Position numbers and translations under genes: made by a program
Part shown: one piece after another, positions 17,006 through 24,941 of the stretch
How the letters are laid out: the number at the start of each line of letters is the position of its first letter
Position numbering within the stretch: position 1 is the first letter of the stretch
Assembly (NCBI RefSeq): GCF_019458025.1
Contig: NZ_JAHZUY010000024.1
Span: forward strand, 1 to 47,301
Length of the DNA stretch: 47,301 bases
Reading direction: 5' to 3'
Source: Caldovatus aquaticus
GTDB taxonomy: Bacteria; Pseudomonadota; Alphaproteobacteria; Acetobacterales; Acetobacteraceae
Notes under the pieces: model-generated
Database searches by the model: none
Told to the model about the DNA's origin: nothing
The model's input: only the letters and a program-made list of their open reading frames with translations

Positions 17006-18151
17006 TCAGCCGCCCTGGCGGGCGAAGAAGTGGTTGTAGGCGAGCACGGGGCTCGCCTCGAAGCGCAGGAAGAAGCTGCCGACGCGCCGGCCCCATTCGC
17101 GCTGGCTGTCGGCGATCTTCTTGAACAGCGGGCCCGCGGTCGGCGAGGAGGTGTCGGCCTCCAGCCGCTGCACCACGCGGTCCCAGGCCTGGAGCTGCGC
17201 CTCCAGCACCGGCCGCGGCGTGGTGCGCACCTGCACGCCCTGGCGCTGCGCCATCTCGAGCAGGTCCTTCGTGTAGCGGTCCTGCAGCTTCCACGACATG
17301 TCGGCCGACGCCGCCTCGGCCGCCACCCGCAGCACCGACTGCAGCTCCTGCGGCAGGCTCTCGTAGCGCGTCTTGTTGAACAGGATCTCGAACACCTCGC
17401 CGCGCTGGTGGAAGCTCTGCACCATGTAGTTCTTGGCCACGTCCGGGAAGCCGAGGACGCGGTCGGAGGAGGGGTTGTTGAACTCCGCCCCGTCGATCAC
17501 CCCGCGCTCGAGCGCCGGCACGATCTCGCCGCCCGGCAGCGCCACCACCGCCGCGCCGAGCTCGGCGAACAGGTCGGTGGCGAGGCCCACGGTGCGGAAC
17601 TTCAGGCCGCGGAGCTGCTCCACGCGCTCGATCGGCTGCTTGAACCACCCCAGCGGCTGCGTCGGCATCGGCCCGGTCAGGAAGCCGACGACGTTGAGCC
17701 GCAGCACGTCGTTGACCAGCTCCTTGTACAGCGCCTCGCCGCCGCCGTAGTAGAACCAGCCGAGGAGCTGATTGGCGTCGGCGATCCAGGGCGGCTGCGT
17801 GCCGAACAGGCTGAACGCCTTGTTCTTGCCGAACCAGTAGGCGGAGACGCCGTGCCCGCCGTCCAGCGTGCCGGCCGAGACCGCGTCAATGAGCTGGAAG
17901 GCGCCGACCACCGCGCCTGCCGCCAGCAGCTCCAGCCGCAGGCGGCCGCCGGCCAGCCGGTTCACCCGCTCGGCGTAGTCCTGGGCGTATTCGTGGAAGA
18001 TGTCGCGCTGCGGCCAGGTGGACTGGAAGCGCAGCGTCACCGTCTGGGCGCGGCTGACATTCGGCTTCGCCAGCACCGCCGCGCCGACCGCCCCGACCGC
18101 GGCGGCCTTGAGCAGCCCGCGGCGCCTGGCAACCGTCTCTTTCTTCGCCAT
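17006..18151 (-). CDS. dctP: TRAP transporter solute-binding protein, TakP-like DctP
   Basis: Periplasmic receptor of the TRAP system, 381 residues. It has a Tat-type signal (RRRGLLKAAAVGAVGAAVLA, cleavage near AQ at about residue 36) and then the DctP domain starting VTLRFQSTWP. The segments SAYWFGKNKAFSLFG, YYGGGEALYKEL, QPLGWFKQPI, GEIVPALERGVIDGAE and NKTRYESLP match the TakP subgroup, which binds 2-oxo or 2-hydroxy acids. Start ATG 18151 has GGAGGGACG upstream. Gene order P-Q-M-hydratase suggests uptake and use of a short oxo acid; the exact ligand is inference. Confidence 0.93.
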   Translation of the reverse strand: MAKKETVARRRGLLKAAAVGAVGAAVLAKPNVSRAQTVTLRFQSTWPQRDIFHEYAQDYAERVNRLAGGRLRLELLAAGAVVGAFQLIDAVSAGTLDGGHGVSAYWFGKNKAFSLFGTQPPWIADANQLLGWFYYGGGEALYKELVNDVLRLNVVGFLTGPMPTQPLGWFKQPIERVEQLRGLKFRTVGLATDLFAELGAAVVALPGGEIVPALERGVIDGAEFNNPSSDRVLGFPDVAKNYMVQSFHQRGEVFEILFNKTRYESLPQELQSVLRVAAEAASADMSWKLQDRYTKDLLEMAQRQGVQVRTTPRPVLEAQLQAWDRVVQRLEADTSSPTAGPLFKKIADSQREWGRRVGSFFLRFEASPVLAYNHFFARQGG

Positions 18152-18207
18152 GGTCCGACGTCCCTCCACCGGCGCGCCGGCGCCCTTGCGCCGTCGCGGC
18201 CGGACGA

Positions 18208-18242
18208 TTGGCAACGGTAGTTGCCCTATCGGAGATCGCGTC
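18208..18242 (-). promoter_or_regulatory. Candidate promoter -35 and operator of the TRAP operon
   Basis: A perfect inverted repeat GGCAAC-GGTA-GTTGCC lies at 18208-18223, 57 nt upstream of the dctP start. A TTGACG -35-like hexamer (18242-18237 on the minus strand) is placed so that the dyad would cover the -10/start region, as for a repressor site. No good -10 is visible and the regulator is not in the window. Confidence 0.4.
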
Positions 18243-18369
18243 AAAACACAACATGCCCGGCACCCGCCGGGGCGCCGGGGGAAGGGCCCTGCGCGCGCCG
18301 CGCGCAGCCCGCGGCGCCCGAGCCCCCGGCCCGCGCCAGGCCGGGGGACGCGGCGCCGGGTGGCGGGGC

Positions 18370-19209
18370 CTACTTCTCGACGAAGGCGCGCTCGATCACG
18401 TAATGGCCCGGCGCGTTGCCCGAGCCCTCGACGAAGCTCCGCGCCTCGAGCAGCTCGCGGGCATCGGCCAGCAGCGCCGGGCTGCCGCAGATCATCACCC
18501 GGTCCTCCTCGGGGCCGAAGGGCGGCAGGCCAAGGTCGGCGAACAGCTTGCCGGAGCGGATCAGGTCGGTGATCCGGCCCTGGGTGTGGAAGGCCTCGCG
18601 CGTCACGGACGGGTAGTAGATCAGCTTCGCCCGCACCATCTCGCCGAGGAATTCGTGCTGCGGCAGGTCGCGCGTCAGGTAGTCGCGGTAGGCGAGCTCG
18701 GCCACCTCGCGCACGGTGTGGGTCAGCACCACGCGCTCGAACCGGTCGTAGGTCTCCGGGTCCTTCACCAGGCTCATGAAGGGGGCGAGGCCGGTGCCGG
18801 TGCCGAGCAGCCAGAGCGTCCGGCCCGGCAGCAGGTTGTCCAGGATCAGCGTGCCGGTGGCCTTGCGCCCTACCAGCACCTCGTCGCCCGGCCGGATGTG
18901 CTGCAGGCGCGAGGTGAGCGGCCCGTCCGGCACCTTGATCGAGAGGAATTCGAGATGCTCCTCGTAGGGCGCGCTGACCATGGAATAGGCGCGGAGCAGC
19001 GGCTTGCCCTCGACCATCAGGCCGATCATGGCGAACTGGCCGGCCTGGAACCGGAAGCCCGGATCGCGGGTGCAGGTGAAGGAGAACAGGGTGTCGGTCC
19101 AGTGATGGACCGTCAGCACCCGCTCGCGGAACAGGGCGGCCGGGGCGGAGGCGGGCCTGGCGGCGTCGGCGCGGGCGGCGAGGGCGGCGAGGGCGGCAGG
19201 GCTCGTCAT
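18370..19209 (-). CDS. fpr: Ferredoxin--NADP+ reductase
   Basis: Cytoplasmic FAD enzyme moving electrons between NADPH and ferredoxin/flavodoxin; 279 residues, near the family's usual ~258 with a short N-terminal Ala-rich extension. The FAD-binding motif RAYSMVSAPYEEHLEF, the NADP(H) pyrophosphate motif LGTGTGLAPFMSL, VMICGSPALL and the ending YVIERAFVEK, with the aromatic residue six before the end replaced as in bacterial FPRs, are all present. ATG 19209 (MTSPAAL) starts just before the domain; longer in-frame starts enter Arg-rich sequence. The gene stands alone, divergent from a GNAT gene. Confidence 0.93.
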   Translation of the reverse strand: MTSPAALAALAARADAARPASAPAALFRERVLTVHHWTDTLFSFTCTRDPGFRFQAGQFAMIGLMVEGKPLLRAYSMVSAPYEEHLEFLSIKVPDGPLTSRLQHIRPGDEVLVGRKATGTLILDNLLPGRTLWLLGTGTGLAPFMSLVKDPETYDRFERVVLTHTVREVAELAYRDYLTRDLPQHEFLGEMVRAKLIYYPSVTREAFHTQGRITDLIRSGKLFADLGLPPFGPEEDRVMICGSPALLADARELLEARSFVEGSGNAPGHYVIERAFVEK

Positions 19210-19420
19210 GCGGCGGCATATGCTGCGGTGTGCCGGGCGACGCAACCGCCGAGTTGGCGTCGGAGCCCCGATCCGGGCGCATGCGCGCCGCAGCGCGACA
19301 CCGGGCGGCCGGGACGTGCCTCGCCCCTGCCGGGCGCCGGGGCCGCCGCCGTCCCGCCTTGGCATCCGCGACCGCCGCGGGCCATCGTGGCGGGCCCGCG
19401 TTTCGGAGTCCGGCCCCACC

Positions 19421-20104
19421 ATGACGACCGCCCCCGCCTTCCCCTGCGGCGAAGCCGTGGACCCCACCCCGCGTCCGCTGCCGGCCCGCGTCCCGCACCG
19501 CGGCGCGAGCGTGACGCTCGAGCCTCTCGGCCTCGCCCACCTCGACGAGCTCTGGGAGGCCGCGCAAGGGGCCGATGCGACCTGGACCTACCTGGCCTAC
19601 GGCCCGTTCCCGGCCAAGCCCGCGCTTCGCGCCCACATCGCCGCCTTCTCCGCCCAGCACGACCCGATGGCCTGGGCGGTCCGCCCGCACGCGACCGGCA
19701 CCGCCGACGGCTGGCTCACCCTGATGGACATCCAGCCCGCCCATGCGGCGATCGAGATCGGCAACATCTGGTTCTCGCCCCGGCTCCAGCGCACCCGCGC
19801 GGCGACCGAGGCGATGTTCCTGCTGATGCGCCATGCCATGGACGACCTCGGCTACCGGCGCCTGGTCTGGAAGTGCAACGCGTTGAACGCCCCGTCGCGG
19901 CGGGCGGCGGACCGGCTGGGCTTCGTCTACGAGGGCACGCTGCGCGCGCACATGGTCGTCAAGGGCCGGCGCCGGGACACCGCGATGTTCTCGATCCTGG
20001 CGGAGGAATGGCCGGCCCGGCGCGAGGCGCTGCTGGCCTGGCTGGACGACGCCAATTTCGATGCCGCCGGCCGGGCGCTGCGGCCGCTCGCGCGCTCCGG
20101 CTGA
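19421..20104 (+). CDS. GNAT N-acetyltransferase, RimJ/RimL-like
   Basis: A 227-residue acetyl-CoA-dependent acetyltransferase. After a Pro-rich start it has SVTLEPLGLAHLDELWEA (beta1/alpha1), GWLTLMDIQPAHAAIEIGNIWF (beta4 region), TRAATEAMFLLMRHAMDDLG in place of the classical Q/RxxGxG/A loop (motif A), and RLVWKCNALNAPSRRAADRLGFVYEGTLR, the RimJ/RimL-type C-terminal half. Substrate unknown. ATG 19421 lies at the start of the conserved part. Confidence 0.88.
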   Translation: MTTAPAFPCGEAVDPTPRPLPARVPHRGASVTLEPLGLAHLDELWEAAQGADATWTYLAYGPFPAKPALRAHIAAFSAQHDPMAWAVRPHATGTADGWLTLMDIQPAHAAIEIGNIWFSPRLQRTRAATEAMFLLMRHAMDDLGYRRLVWKCNALNAPSRRAADRLGFVYEGTLRAHMVVKGRRRDTAMFSILAEEWPARREALLAWLDDANFDAAGRALRPLARSG

Positions 20105-20164
20105 GGGGGATGGGGGCGGGTTCCGGGTGCCTTTCCCGGCCACGCCCCCGGCAGCATCCTTCTC

Positions 20165-20193
20165 TCGACATTCGGCAGCGCCCCGCTTATCTT
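20165..20193 (+). promoter_or_regulatory. Sigma70-like promoter of the 54-residue protein
   Basis: TCGACA (20165-20170, 5 of 6 to TTGACA) and TATCTT (20188-20193, 4 of 6 to TATAAT) are separated by exactly 17 nt, placing the transcription start near 20200, in an A/T-rich patch uncommon in this window. The ATG follows at 20227. Confidence 0.55.
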
Positions 20194-20226
20194 AAAAGAA
20201 GTTCATTTGATCGCAAGGAAAGGCCC

Positions 20227-20391
20227 ATGACCGGGCTGGAACTGACCGAAGCGGCGGCCTGGGCGCTGATCGCCGCAGCCTTGGCCTATGCCGTGGCCGA
20301 CCGTATCGTCCGGACCGGGCCGGCAGGCGCGATCGTCGCTGCGGCGCTCGCCGCCCTGGCGACGAAGGCGGCGCTGTTCGATCCGACCTGA
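20227..20391 (+). CDS. 54-residue hydrophobic small protein
   Basis: Short protein (MTGLELTEAAAWALIAAAL at the start) with two hydrophobic helices at about residues 8-24 and 33-49 and a short basic turn (DRIVRTGPAG) between them, so a likely two-pass membrane protein. Support comes from an AAGGAAAGG ribosome-binding motif just upstream, a well-spaced promoter-like pair at 20165-20193, and G/C third positions. No family recognised. Confidence 0.6.
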   Translation: MTGLELTEAAAWALIAAALAYAVADRIVRTGPAGAIVAAALAALATKAALFDPT

Positions 20392-20945
20392 GTCGCGGGC
20401 GCTGCGGGCGCGCCATCGCGGCGTCGCCGCCGGCGGTGCGTCGTCCAGCGCCGCGCCGCACGGCCGGACTCTCCGCCGCGCATGGAGCGCGTCTCCGGCC
20501 GATAGCGCGCTTTCCGGACGGCAGGGCGCAGCCGCTCCGGGACCACCCGGGCGAGCGCCGCCGGGGCACCTGAGGGCGCGGGCGTGTGTGCGTTGTTGTG
20601 CGCGCGCCGACGATGGCGCCGCCGGGGCGCCTGAGGGCGCAGGGCCCTCACGGGCCGCGCGGAGGCCCCGGCCGGAGCCGGCGGCCGGGTGGACGGAGCC
20701 AGAGCCGTGAATGGCGGGGTGCATCGGAGCGGGCTCCTCCGACCCTCCGATGGTGCCCGATGCGGCCGGGGCCGCCGCACGCCCAGGGCCCGCTTGTTGC
20801 GGCAGGATTGCGGGCCGGCCGGGATCCAATTTCCCGGGTTTCGGCCGTGCGGGCGGGCGGCCTCCGGTCGCCTGCGGGCGGACGTTGCCAACCCCCGGCC
20901 TCTCGCGCACCCTTGCCGCATCCTCTGCACCGAGATGGATGCACC
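20392..20945. other. Gene-free region with a direct-repeat pair
   Basis: 554 nt before the amidase gene. Frames through it are Arg/Pro-rich and overlap in every direction, so I call no gene. The only structure seen is the 61-nt-spaced repeat pair listed separately. The promoter of the amidase must lie here, but no clear hexamers were found. Confidence 0.45.
20555..20641. repeat. Two 26-nt direct repeats, 61-nt period
   Basis: Copies at 20555-20580 and 20616-20641 agree at 24 of 26 positions; the shared core is CCTGAGGGCGC preceded by GCGCCGCCGGGGC with one variable base between. In the second copy GCGCC-TGAG-GGCGC can form a hairpin; in the first copy one change weakens it. Only two copies, so not a CRISPR array. 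Confidence 0.6.
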
Positions 20946-22133
20946 ATGAGCGGAGACAGCGTCGGAGCCTTCCTGCCCGGTCCGCCGGTCGAGATCGCGG
21001 GTGCCGCCGACGGGCCGCTCGCCGGCCTGACCTTCGCGGTGAAGGATCTCTACGACGTGGCCGGGCATGTCACCGGCTACGGCAACCCGGACTGGGCCAG
21101 GACGCATCCGCCGGCGGTCGCGCACGCCGCCGTGGTGCGCCAATTGCTCGAGGCCGGCGCCCGTCTCCGCGGCAAGACCAAGACCGTCGAGCTGGCCTAC
21201 GGCCTGACCGGGGAGAACGTCTGGTACGGCACGCCGCTCAATCCGGCGGCGCCGGACCGCTTCCCGGGCGGCTCCTCCTGCGGCTCGGCGGCGGCGGTGG
21301 CGGCGGGGCTCGTGGATCTCGCCATGGGCTCGGATACCGGCGGCTCGGTGCGCATCCCGGCGAGCTATTGCGGCATCTACGGCATCCGCCCCTCCTGGGG
21401 GGCGGTCAGCCTGGTCGGCGCCTGTCCGCTCGGGCCGAGCTACGACACCGCCGGCTGGTTCGCCGCCCGCGCCTCGGTGCTGCGCCGGGTGGGCGAGGTG
21501 CTGCTGCCGCCCGGGCCGGAGGCGGGCCTCGGCCCGCTGCTCAAGGTGCAGGAGGCATGGGTGAACGCACTGCCGGCCACCGCCGCCGCCCTCGCCCCGG
21601 CGCTGTCGGCGGCGGAGCGGGTGCTGGGCCCGGCGCTCCCGGTCAACCTCGCGCCCGAGGGGCTCGACGTCTTCTACGAGCATTTCCGCTGCGCCCAGGC
21701 GGAGGAGGCCTGGACCACCCTCGGCTCCTGGATCGCGGCGACCGAGCCGCGCCTCGGTCCCGGCGTGGCCGAGCGCTTCGCCGCGGCGCGGGCGATGGAC
21801 CCGGCCAAGGCCGCCGCCGGCCGCGCCTTCCGGCGCGTCGTGCAGGCGCGGCTGCGCCCTCTGCTCGCCGGCGGCGCGGTGCTGGTCCACCCGACCGCGC
21901 CGGGGCCGGCGCCGAAGCTCGGCATCAGCCTCGCCGAGCAGACCGCGGTGCGCGAGCGGACGATGGGCGTGACCGCGATCGCCGGCTTCGCCGGGCTGTG
22001 CGAGGTGACGCTGCCCGCCGCCCGGGTCGAGGGCGCGCCGGTCGGCCTCTCGCTCAGCGCGGCGCCGGGGCGGGACCGGGCGCTGCTGGCGGCGGCCGAG
22101 CGCGTGGCGCAGGCGCTCGGGCTGCCGGTCTGA
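20946..22133 (+). CDS. Amidase signature family hydrolase
   Basis: Cytoplasmic amidase (395 residues) using the Ser-cisSer-Lys triad: Lys33 in FAVKDLYD, cis-Ser110 in FPGGSSCGSAAAVAAG and nucleophile Ser134 in SDTGGSVRIPAS. The length and the compact C-terminal half suit the short amidases of the AtzE/GatA-like branch rather than the 470-residue GatA itself. ATG 20946 begins immediately before the conserved region. The substrate is unknown. Followed after 63 nt by a GNAT gene on the same strand. Confidence 0.9.
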   Translation: MSGDSVGAFLPGPPVEIAGAADGPLAGLTFAVKDLYDVAGHVTGYGNPDWARTHPPAVAHAAVVRQLLEAGARLRGKTKTVELAYGLTGENVWYGTPLNPAAPDRFPGGSSCGSAAAVAAGLVDLAMGSDTGGSVRIPASYCGIYGIRPSWGAVSLVGACPLGPSYDTAGWFAARASVLRRVGEVLLPPGPEAGLGPLLKVQEAWVNALPATAAALAPALSAAERVLGPALPVNLAPEGLDVFYEHFRCAQAEEAWTTLGSWIAATEPRLGPGVAERFAAARAMDPAKAAAGRAFRRVVQARLRPLLAGGAVLVHPTAPGPAPKLGISLAEQTAVRERTMGVTAIAGFAGLCEVTLPAARVEGAPVGLSLSAAPGRDRALLAAAERVAQALGLPV

Positions 22134-22196
22134 AGGGCGCGGCTTGCCGCGGCGCCTGGTCGGCCCTAAGCGGGGCGCGCAGGAGACGGCCGATCC

Positions 22197-22730
22197 ATGC
22201 GCATTCGCGACGCGAACGCCGCCGCGCCCGGCGACATCGCCGCCATCACCGCGATCTACGCTCATCACGTCCGCATCGGCACCGGCACCTTCGAGGAGGT
22301 GCCGCCCGATGCGGCGGAGATGGCGGCGCGCCTCGCCCGCGTGCAGGGCGCGGGCGGCGCCTGGCTGGTGGCCGAGAACGAGGCCGGCGAGATCGTCGGC
22401 TACGCCTACTATAGCCAGATCCGCGACCGCTCCGCCTATCGCTACACCGCCGAGGACTCGGTCTATGTGCGCGAGGACCAGCGCGGCCAGGGGGTGGGCA
22501 AGGCGCTGGTCGCGGCGCTGATCGAGCGCGCCGAGGCGCAGGGCTTCCGCCAGATGGTGGCGGTGATCGGCGACGCCGAGAATGTCGGCTCGATCGGGCT
22601 GCACCTCTCGCTCGGCTTCCGCCGCGTCGGCGTGCTGAAGTCGGCCGGGCTGAAGTTCGGCCGCTGGCTCGACGTGGTGTACATGCAGCGCCCGCTCGGC
22701 GCCGGCGACCGCACCGTGCCGCCGGAGTGA
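22197..22730 (+). CDS. GNAT N-acetyltransferase, phosphinothricin acetyltransferase-like
   Basis: A 177-residue acetyltransferase of the Pat/MnaT (YncA) group, enzymes that acetylate small amino compounds such as methionine sulfone or phosphinothricin. Conserved motifs: ITAIYAHHVRIGTGTFEEVPP near the N-terminus, YTAEDSVYVREDQRGQGVGK (acetyl-CoA loop QRGQGVGK), and ENVGSIGLHLSLGFRRVGVL with GRWLDVVYMQRPL at the end. All family landmarks are present. Physiological substrate not determinable. Confidence 0.92.
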   Translation: MRIRDANAAAPGDIAAITAIYAHHVRIGTGTFEEVPPDAAEMAARLARVQGAGGAWLVAENEAGEIVGYAYYSQIRDRSAYRYTAEDSVYVREDQRGQGVGKALVAALIERAEAQGFRQMVAVIGDAENVGSIGLHLSLGFRRVGVLKSAGLKFGRWLDVVYMQRPLGAGDRTVPPE

Positions 22731-22947
22731 CCGCGGCGGCGTCGCGCGCCCCGCTGCCGCGGCGGCCGCGGCGCGACCGCCTCTCGCGCCGGGAGGCCGC
22801 GCGGGCGGGCCCCATGTGCGCGCGGCTGCGTGCGGGGAAGCCCCCTTTCCGCTGGTGCCGTCCCTCCGCGATCCGCTCCCCGGCGCGCCGTGCGGGGGCG
22901 CGGCGGCGGTACGGGGGGCGGTGCGCGCCCGACGCTGCCGCGCCCCG

Positions 22948-23406
22948 TCAGGCGGCGCCGAAGCCCGCGCGGGCGAGCGCCTCCTCGAGCGGCGCGGAAT
23001 CGAAGCCGAAGAAGCGGTAGCCGCGTCGCAGCCGGGCGACGTACTCCTCGGACGGGGGGCCGTCGCGGCGCGTCTTTTCGATGTAGATCCAGGCCTTGCG
23101 GCCGTCGGGCAGAGCGATCTTCTTCCGCTCGTAGGCCGGTTCTTTCCGCCGCTTGGCACCCTCATCGGGCTTGGCGCCTTCGTGGAGATCGAGCGCCGCA
23201 AGGCAGGCGGCGGTGATGCGCCAAAGCCCGACCGGGCAGAAGGCTCCCGGGGCGGGTTCGATGGACGCGAAGCGCCCGATCCTCAGGCGCCAGGCGGGCA
23301 GGAGGAGGCTGCCCGCCACCTCGGCCTGCGGGCAGCGGCGGAGCATCTGCTCTGGGCAGAGGTTGCTGCCATAGGCCGCATAAGGTTCGGGAAGGAAATC
23401 CGCCAT
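22948..23406 (-). CDS. Gamma-glutamylcyclotransferase-like protein
   Basis: A 152-residue protein with the GGCT fold signature: YGSNLCPEQM (residues 12-21), the substrate-binding turn, and LDLHEG with Glu76 at the position of the catalytic acid in gamma-glutamylcyclotransferases. FASIEPAPGAFCPVGLWRI fits the following strands. The C-terminal YEERK-like and YRFFGF parts are also in place. These enzymes release 5-oxoproline from gamma-glutamyl amines; the actual substrate here is unknown. It stands alone on the minus strand. Confidence 0.8.
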   Translation of the reverse strand: MADFLPEPYAAYGSNLCPEQMLRRCPQAEVAGSLLLPAWRLRIGRFASIEPAPGAFCPVGLWRITAACLAALDLHEGAKPDEGAKRRKEPAYERKKIALPDGRKAWIYIEKTRRDGPPSEEYVARLRRGYRFFGFDSAPLEEALARAGFGAA

Positions 23407-23582
23407 CCTCGTCCTCCCGCCGGTGGGCGCGGTCAGGATAACCGCCGTGGTGGCAATGTCATCGGCACCCCCCTCTTCCCGCCCCCTCTCGTCGGCGCCG
23501 CCGATCGCCGTCCTTGCGGCCCGGAAGGCCGAAGTCGCGGCAGGCCGGACCCGGGCTTGCCGGCCGCGCGCGGCAAACGGCT

Positions 23583-23945
23583 TCAGGCCGCCCGGAAGCG
23601 CGCCCGGGCGAGCGGATCGCCGGCGAGGGCGGCGTGGATCGCCGCGGCGCCCATCTTGCTGCGGGCGATCGCGGCCACTTCCGCGAAGAACGCCGCCTCG
23701 CCGCGCACCCGCATCAGGAACAGCCGGTCGAGCGCCACCGCCGCCGGGTTGCGCGGCGCGCAGCAGGCGCAGCCGAGCGCGTGGCCCGAGGCGGGCAGGT
23801 CGAACCGCGCCACCGGCCGGCCATCCGGCGGCAGGGCAGGGGGCTCGCCCTCGGCGAGCACGGCCGCGCCCGCCGGCGGCGGCTCGCCGGGGGCGAGCAG
23901 GCGGACGGGGATGCGGGGGTCGGGCGGGAGGGCGCCGGCGGTCAT
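23583..23945 (-). CDS. Small protein with GCxCC metal-binding-type motif
   Basis: A 120-residue protein of unknown function. Its centre reads HALGCACCAPRNPAAVALD, containing GCxCC, the metal-binding motif of COG0523/CobW GTPases, but there is no P-loop or other GTPase motif. An ending AAIHAALAGDPLARARFRAA is typical of a family I recall as uncharacterised in alphaproteobacteria. Start at ATG 23945 (MTAGALPP) or ATG 23957, which lies in the shared dyad; neither has a Shine-Dalgarno motif, so the message may be leaderless. It is divergent from the regulator-metH operon and shares its operator candidate. Confidence 0.65.
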   Translation of the reverse strand: MTAGALPPDPRIPVRLLAPGEPPPAGAAVLAEGEPPALPPDGRPVARFDLPASGHALGCACCAPRNPAAVALDRLFLMRVRGEAAFFAEVAAIARSKMGAAAIHAALAGDPLARARFRAA

Positions 23946-23954
23946 CCGACTGGA

Positions 23955-23972
23955 CATAAAGATATGTTTATG
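23955..23972. promoter_or_regulatory. Dyad operator candidate for the ArsR-type regulator (SahR-like)
   Basis: CATAAAGATATGTTTATG is a near-perfect 18-nt inverted repeat (only the two G bases flanking the central ATAT break symmetry). It is strikingly A/T-rich here and lies 17 nt upstream of the regulator ATG (23990) and 9 nt from the divergent start at 23945. ArsR-type regulators of methionine-cycle genes (SahR) bind A/T-rich dyads in front of metH-type genes; assignment to this regulator is inference. Confidence 0.6.
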
Positions 23973-23989
23973 CGACATGCAACCCGCCG

Positions 23990-24931
23990 ATGCAGGATCT
24001 CCTCGCCCAGCTCCGCGCCGCCGCCGAGCCCACCCGGCTCCGCCTGCTCGCCCTCTGCGCCCGCGGCGCCTGGCGCGTCTCCGACCTCTGCGCCCTGCTC
24101 GGCCAGTCCCAGCCCCGCCTTTCCCGCCACCTGAAGCTGCTGGTCGAGGCCGGGCTGCTCGAGCGCACGCGGGAGGGCGCCAACGCCTGGTTCCAGGTGC
24201 CCGCCCAGGGCGACTTCGCCCGCGCCATCCTCGCCCGGCTGCCGGAGGACGACCCCCTGCTCGCCGCCGACCGCCGCGCCGCCGTGCGCCTCGCCGCCGA
24301 GCGGGCGCGCGAGGCCTCCGAGGCCTTCCGCCGCCAGGGCGCGGAATGGGACGAGACGCGCGCTCTCGGCCTGCCGGCCGCGGCGATCGAGGAGGCGCTG
24401 CTCGCCGCGCTGCCGCCGCGCGTGGGCCGGCTGCTCGACGTCGGCACCGGCACCGGGCGGCTGCTGGAGCTGGTGGCGCCGCGCGTCGAGAGCGCCCTCG
24501 GCGTGGACGCGAGCCGCGCCATGCTCGCCCTCGCCCGCGCCCGGCTGGCCGAGCGGCACCTCTCCCACTGCGCCGTGCGCCAGGCCGACATGTACCGGCT
24601 GCCACTGCCCGACGCCGCCTTCGACGTGGTGACGCTGCAGATGGTGCTGCACTACGCCGAGGACCCGGTCGCCGCGCTGGCCGAGGCGGCGCGCGTCGCG
24701 GTGCCCGGCGGCCTGCTGCTGGTGGTGGACCTCGCCCCGCATCAGCGCGCCGACGTGATCGGCCGCTTCGCGCATCGCTGGCCCGGCTTCGACGACGCCG
24801 CCCTCGCCGGCTGGCTCGGCGCCGCGGGCTGCGTGCCGGCCCAGACCGTCGCCATCGGGGGCGGCCCGCTCCCGGTGCGGCTGTGGTCGGCGCGGCGCCG
24901 GCGCGGGCCCGTCTCCGTGCTCGCCTTCTGA
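23990..24931 (+). CDS. ArsR-family regulator fused to SAM-dependent methyltransferase
   Basis: A 313-residue two-domain protein. Residues 1-90 form an ArsR winged helix (RAAAEPTRLRLLALCARGAW, then SQPRLSRHLKLLVEAGLLER as the recognition helix). Residues about 145-275 form a class I methyltransferase with the SAM-binding motif LLDVGTGTGRLLEL, VDASRAMLALARARL and DVVTLQMVLHYAEDP. No Cys-rich metal site is seen in the HTH part, so it probably senses S-adenosylhomocysteine or SAM rather than metal, as proposed for SahR-type regulators. It is directly followed by metH (10 nt), and a dyad precedes it. Autoregulation is likely but inferred. Confidence 0.88.
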   Translation: MQDLLAQLRAAAEPTRLRLLALCARGAWRVSDLCALLGQSQPRLSRHLKLLVEAGLLERTREGANAWFQVPAQGDFARAILARLPEDDPLLAADRRAAVRLAAERAREASEAFRRQGAEWDETRALGLPAAAIEEALLAALPPRVGRLLDVGTGTGRLLELVAPRVESALGVDASRAMLALARARLAERHLSHCAVRQADMYRLPLPDAAFDVVTLQMVLHYAEDPVAALAEAARVAVPGGLLLVVDLAPHQRADVIGRFAHRWPGFDDAALAGWLGAAGCVPAQTVAIGGGPLPVRLWSARRRRGPVSVLAF

Positions 24932-24941
24932 GGGGGCGCCC

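Noticed and set aside
14022-17648. Minus-strand open frame of 1208 codons through the TRAP operon
   Set aside because: Off-frame reading of dctM, dctQ and dctP; only its last part, the hydratase-like gene, is real.
20555-20641. Possible CRISPR repeat pair
   Set aside because: Only two copies, imperfect, no leader and no cas gene in the window.
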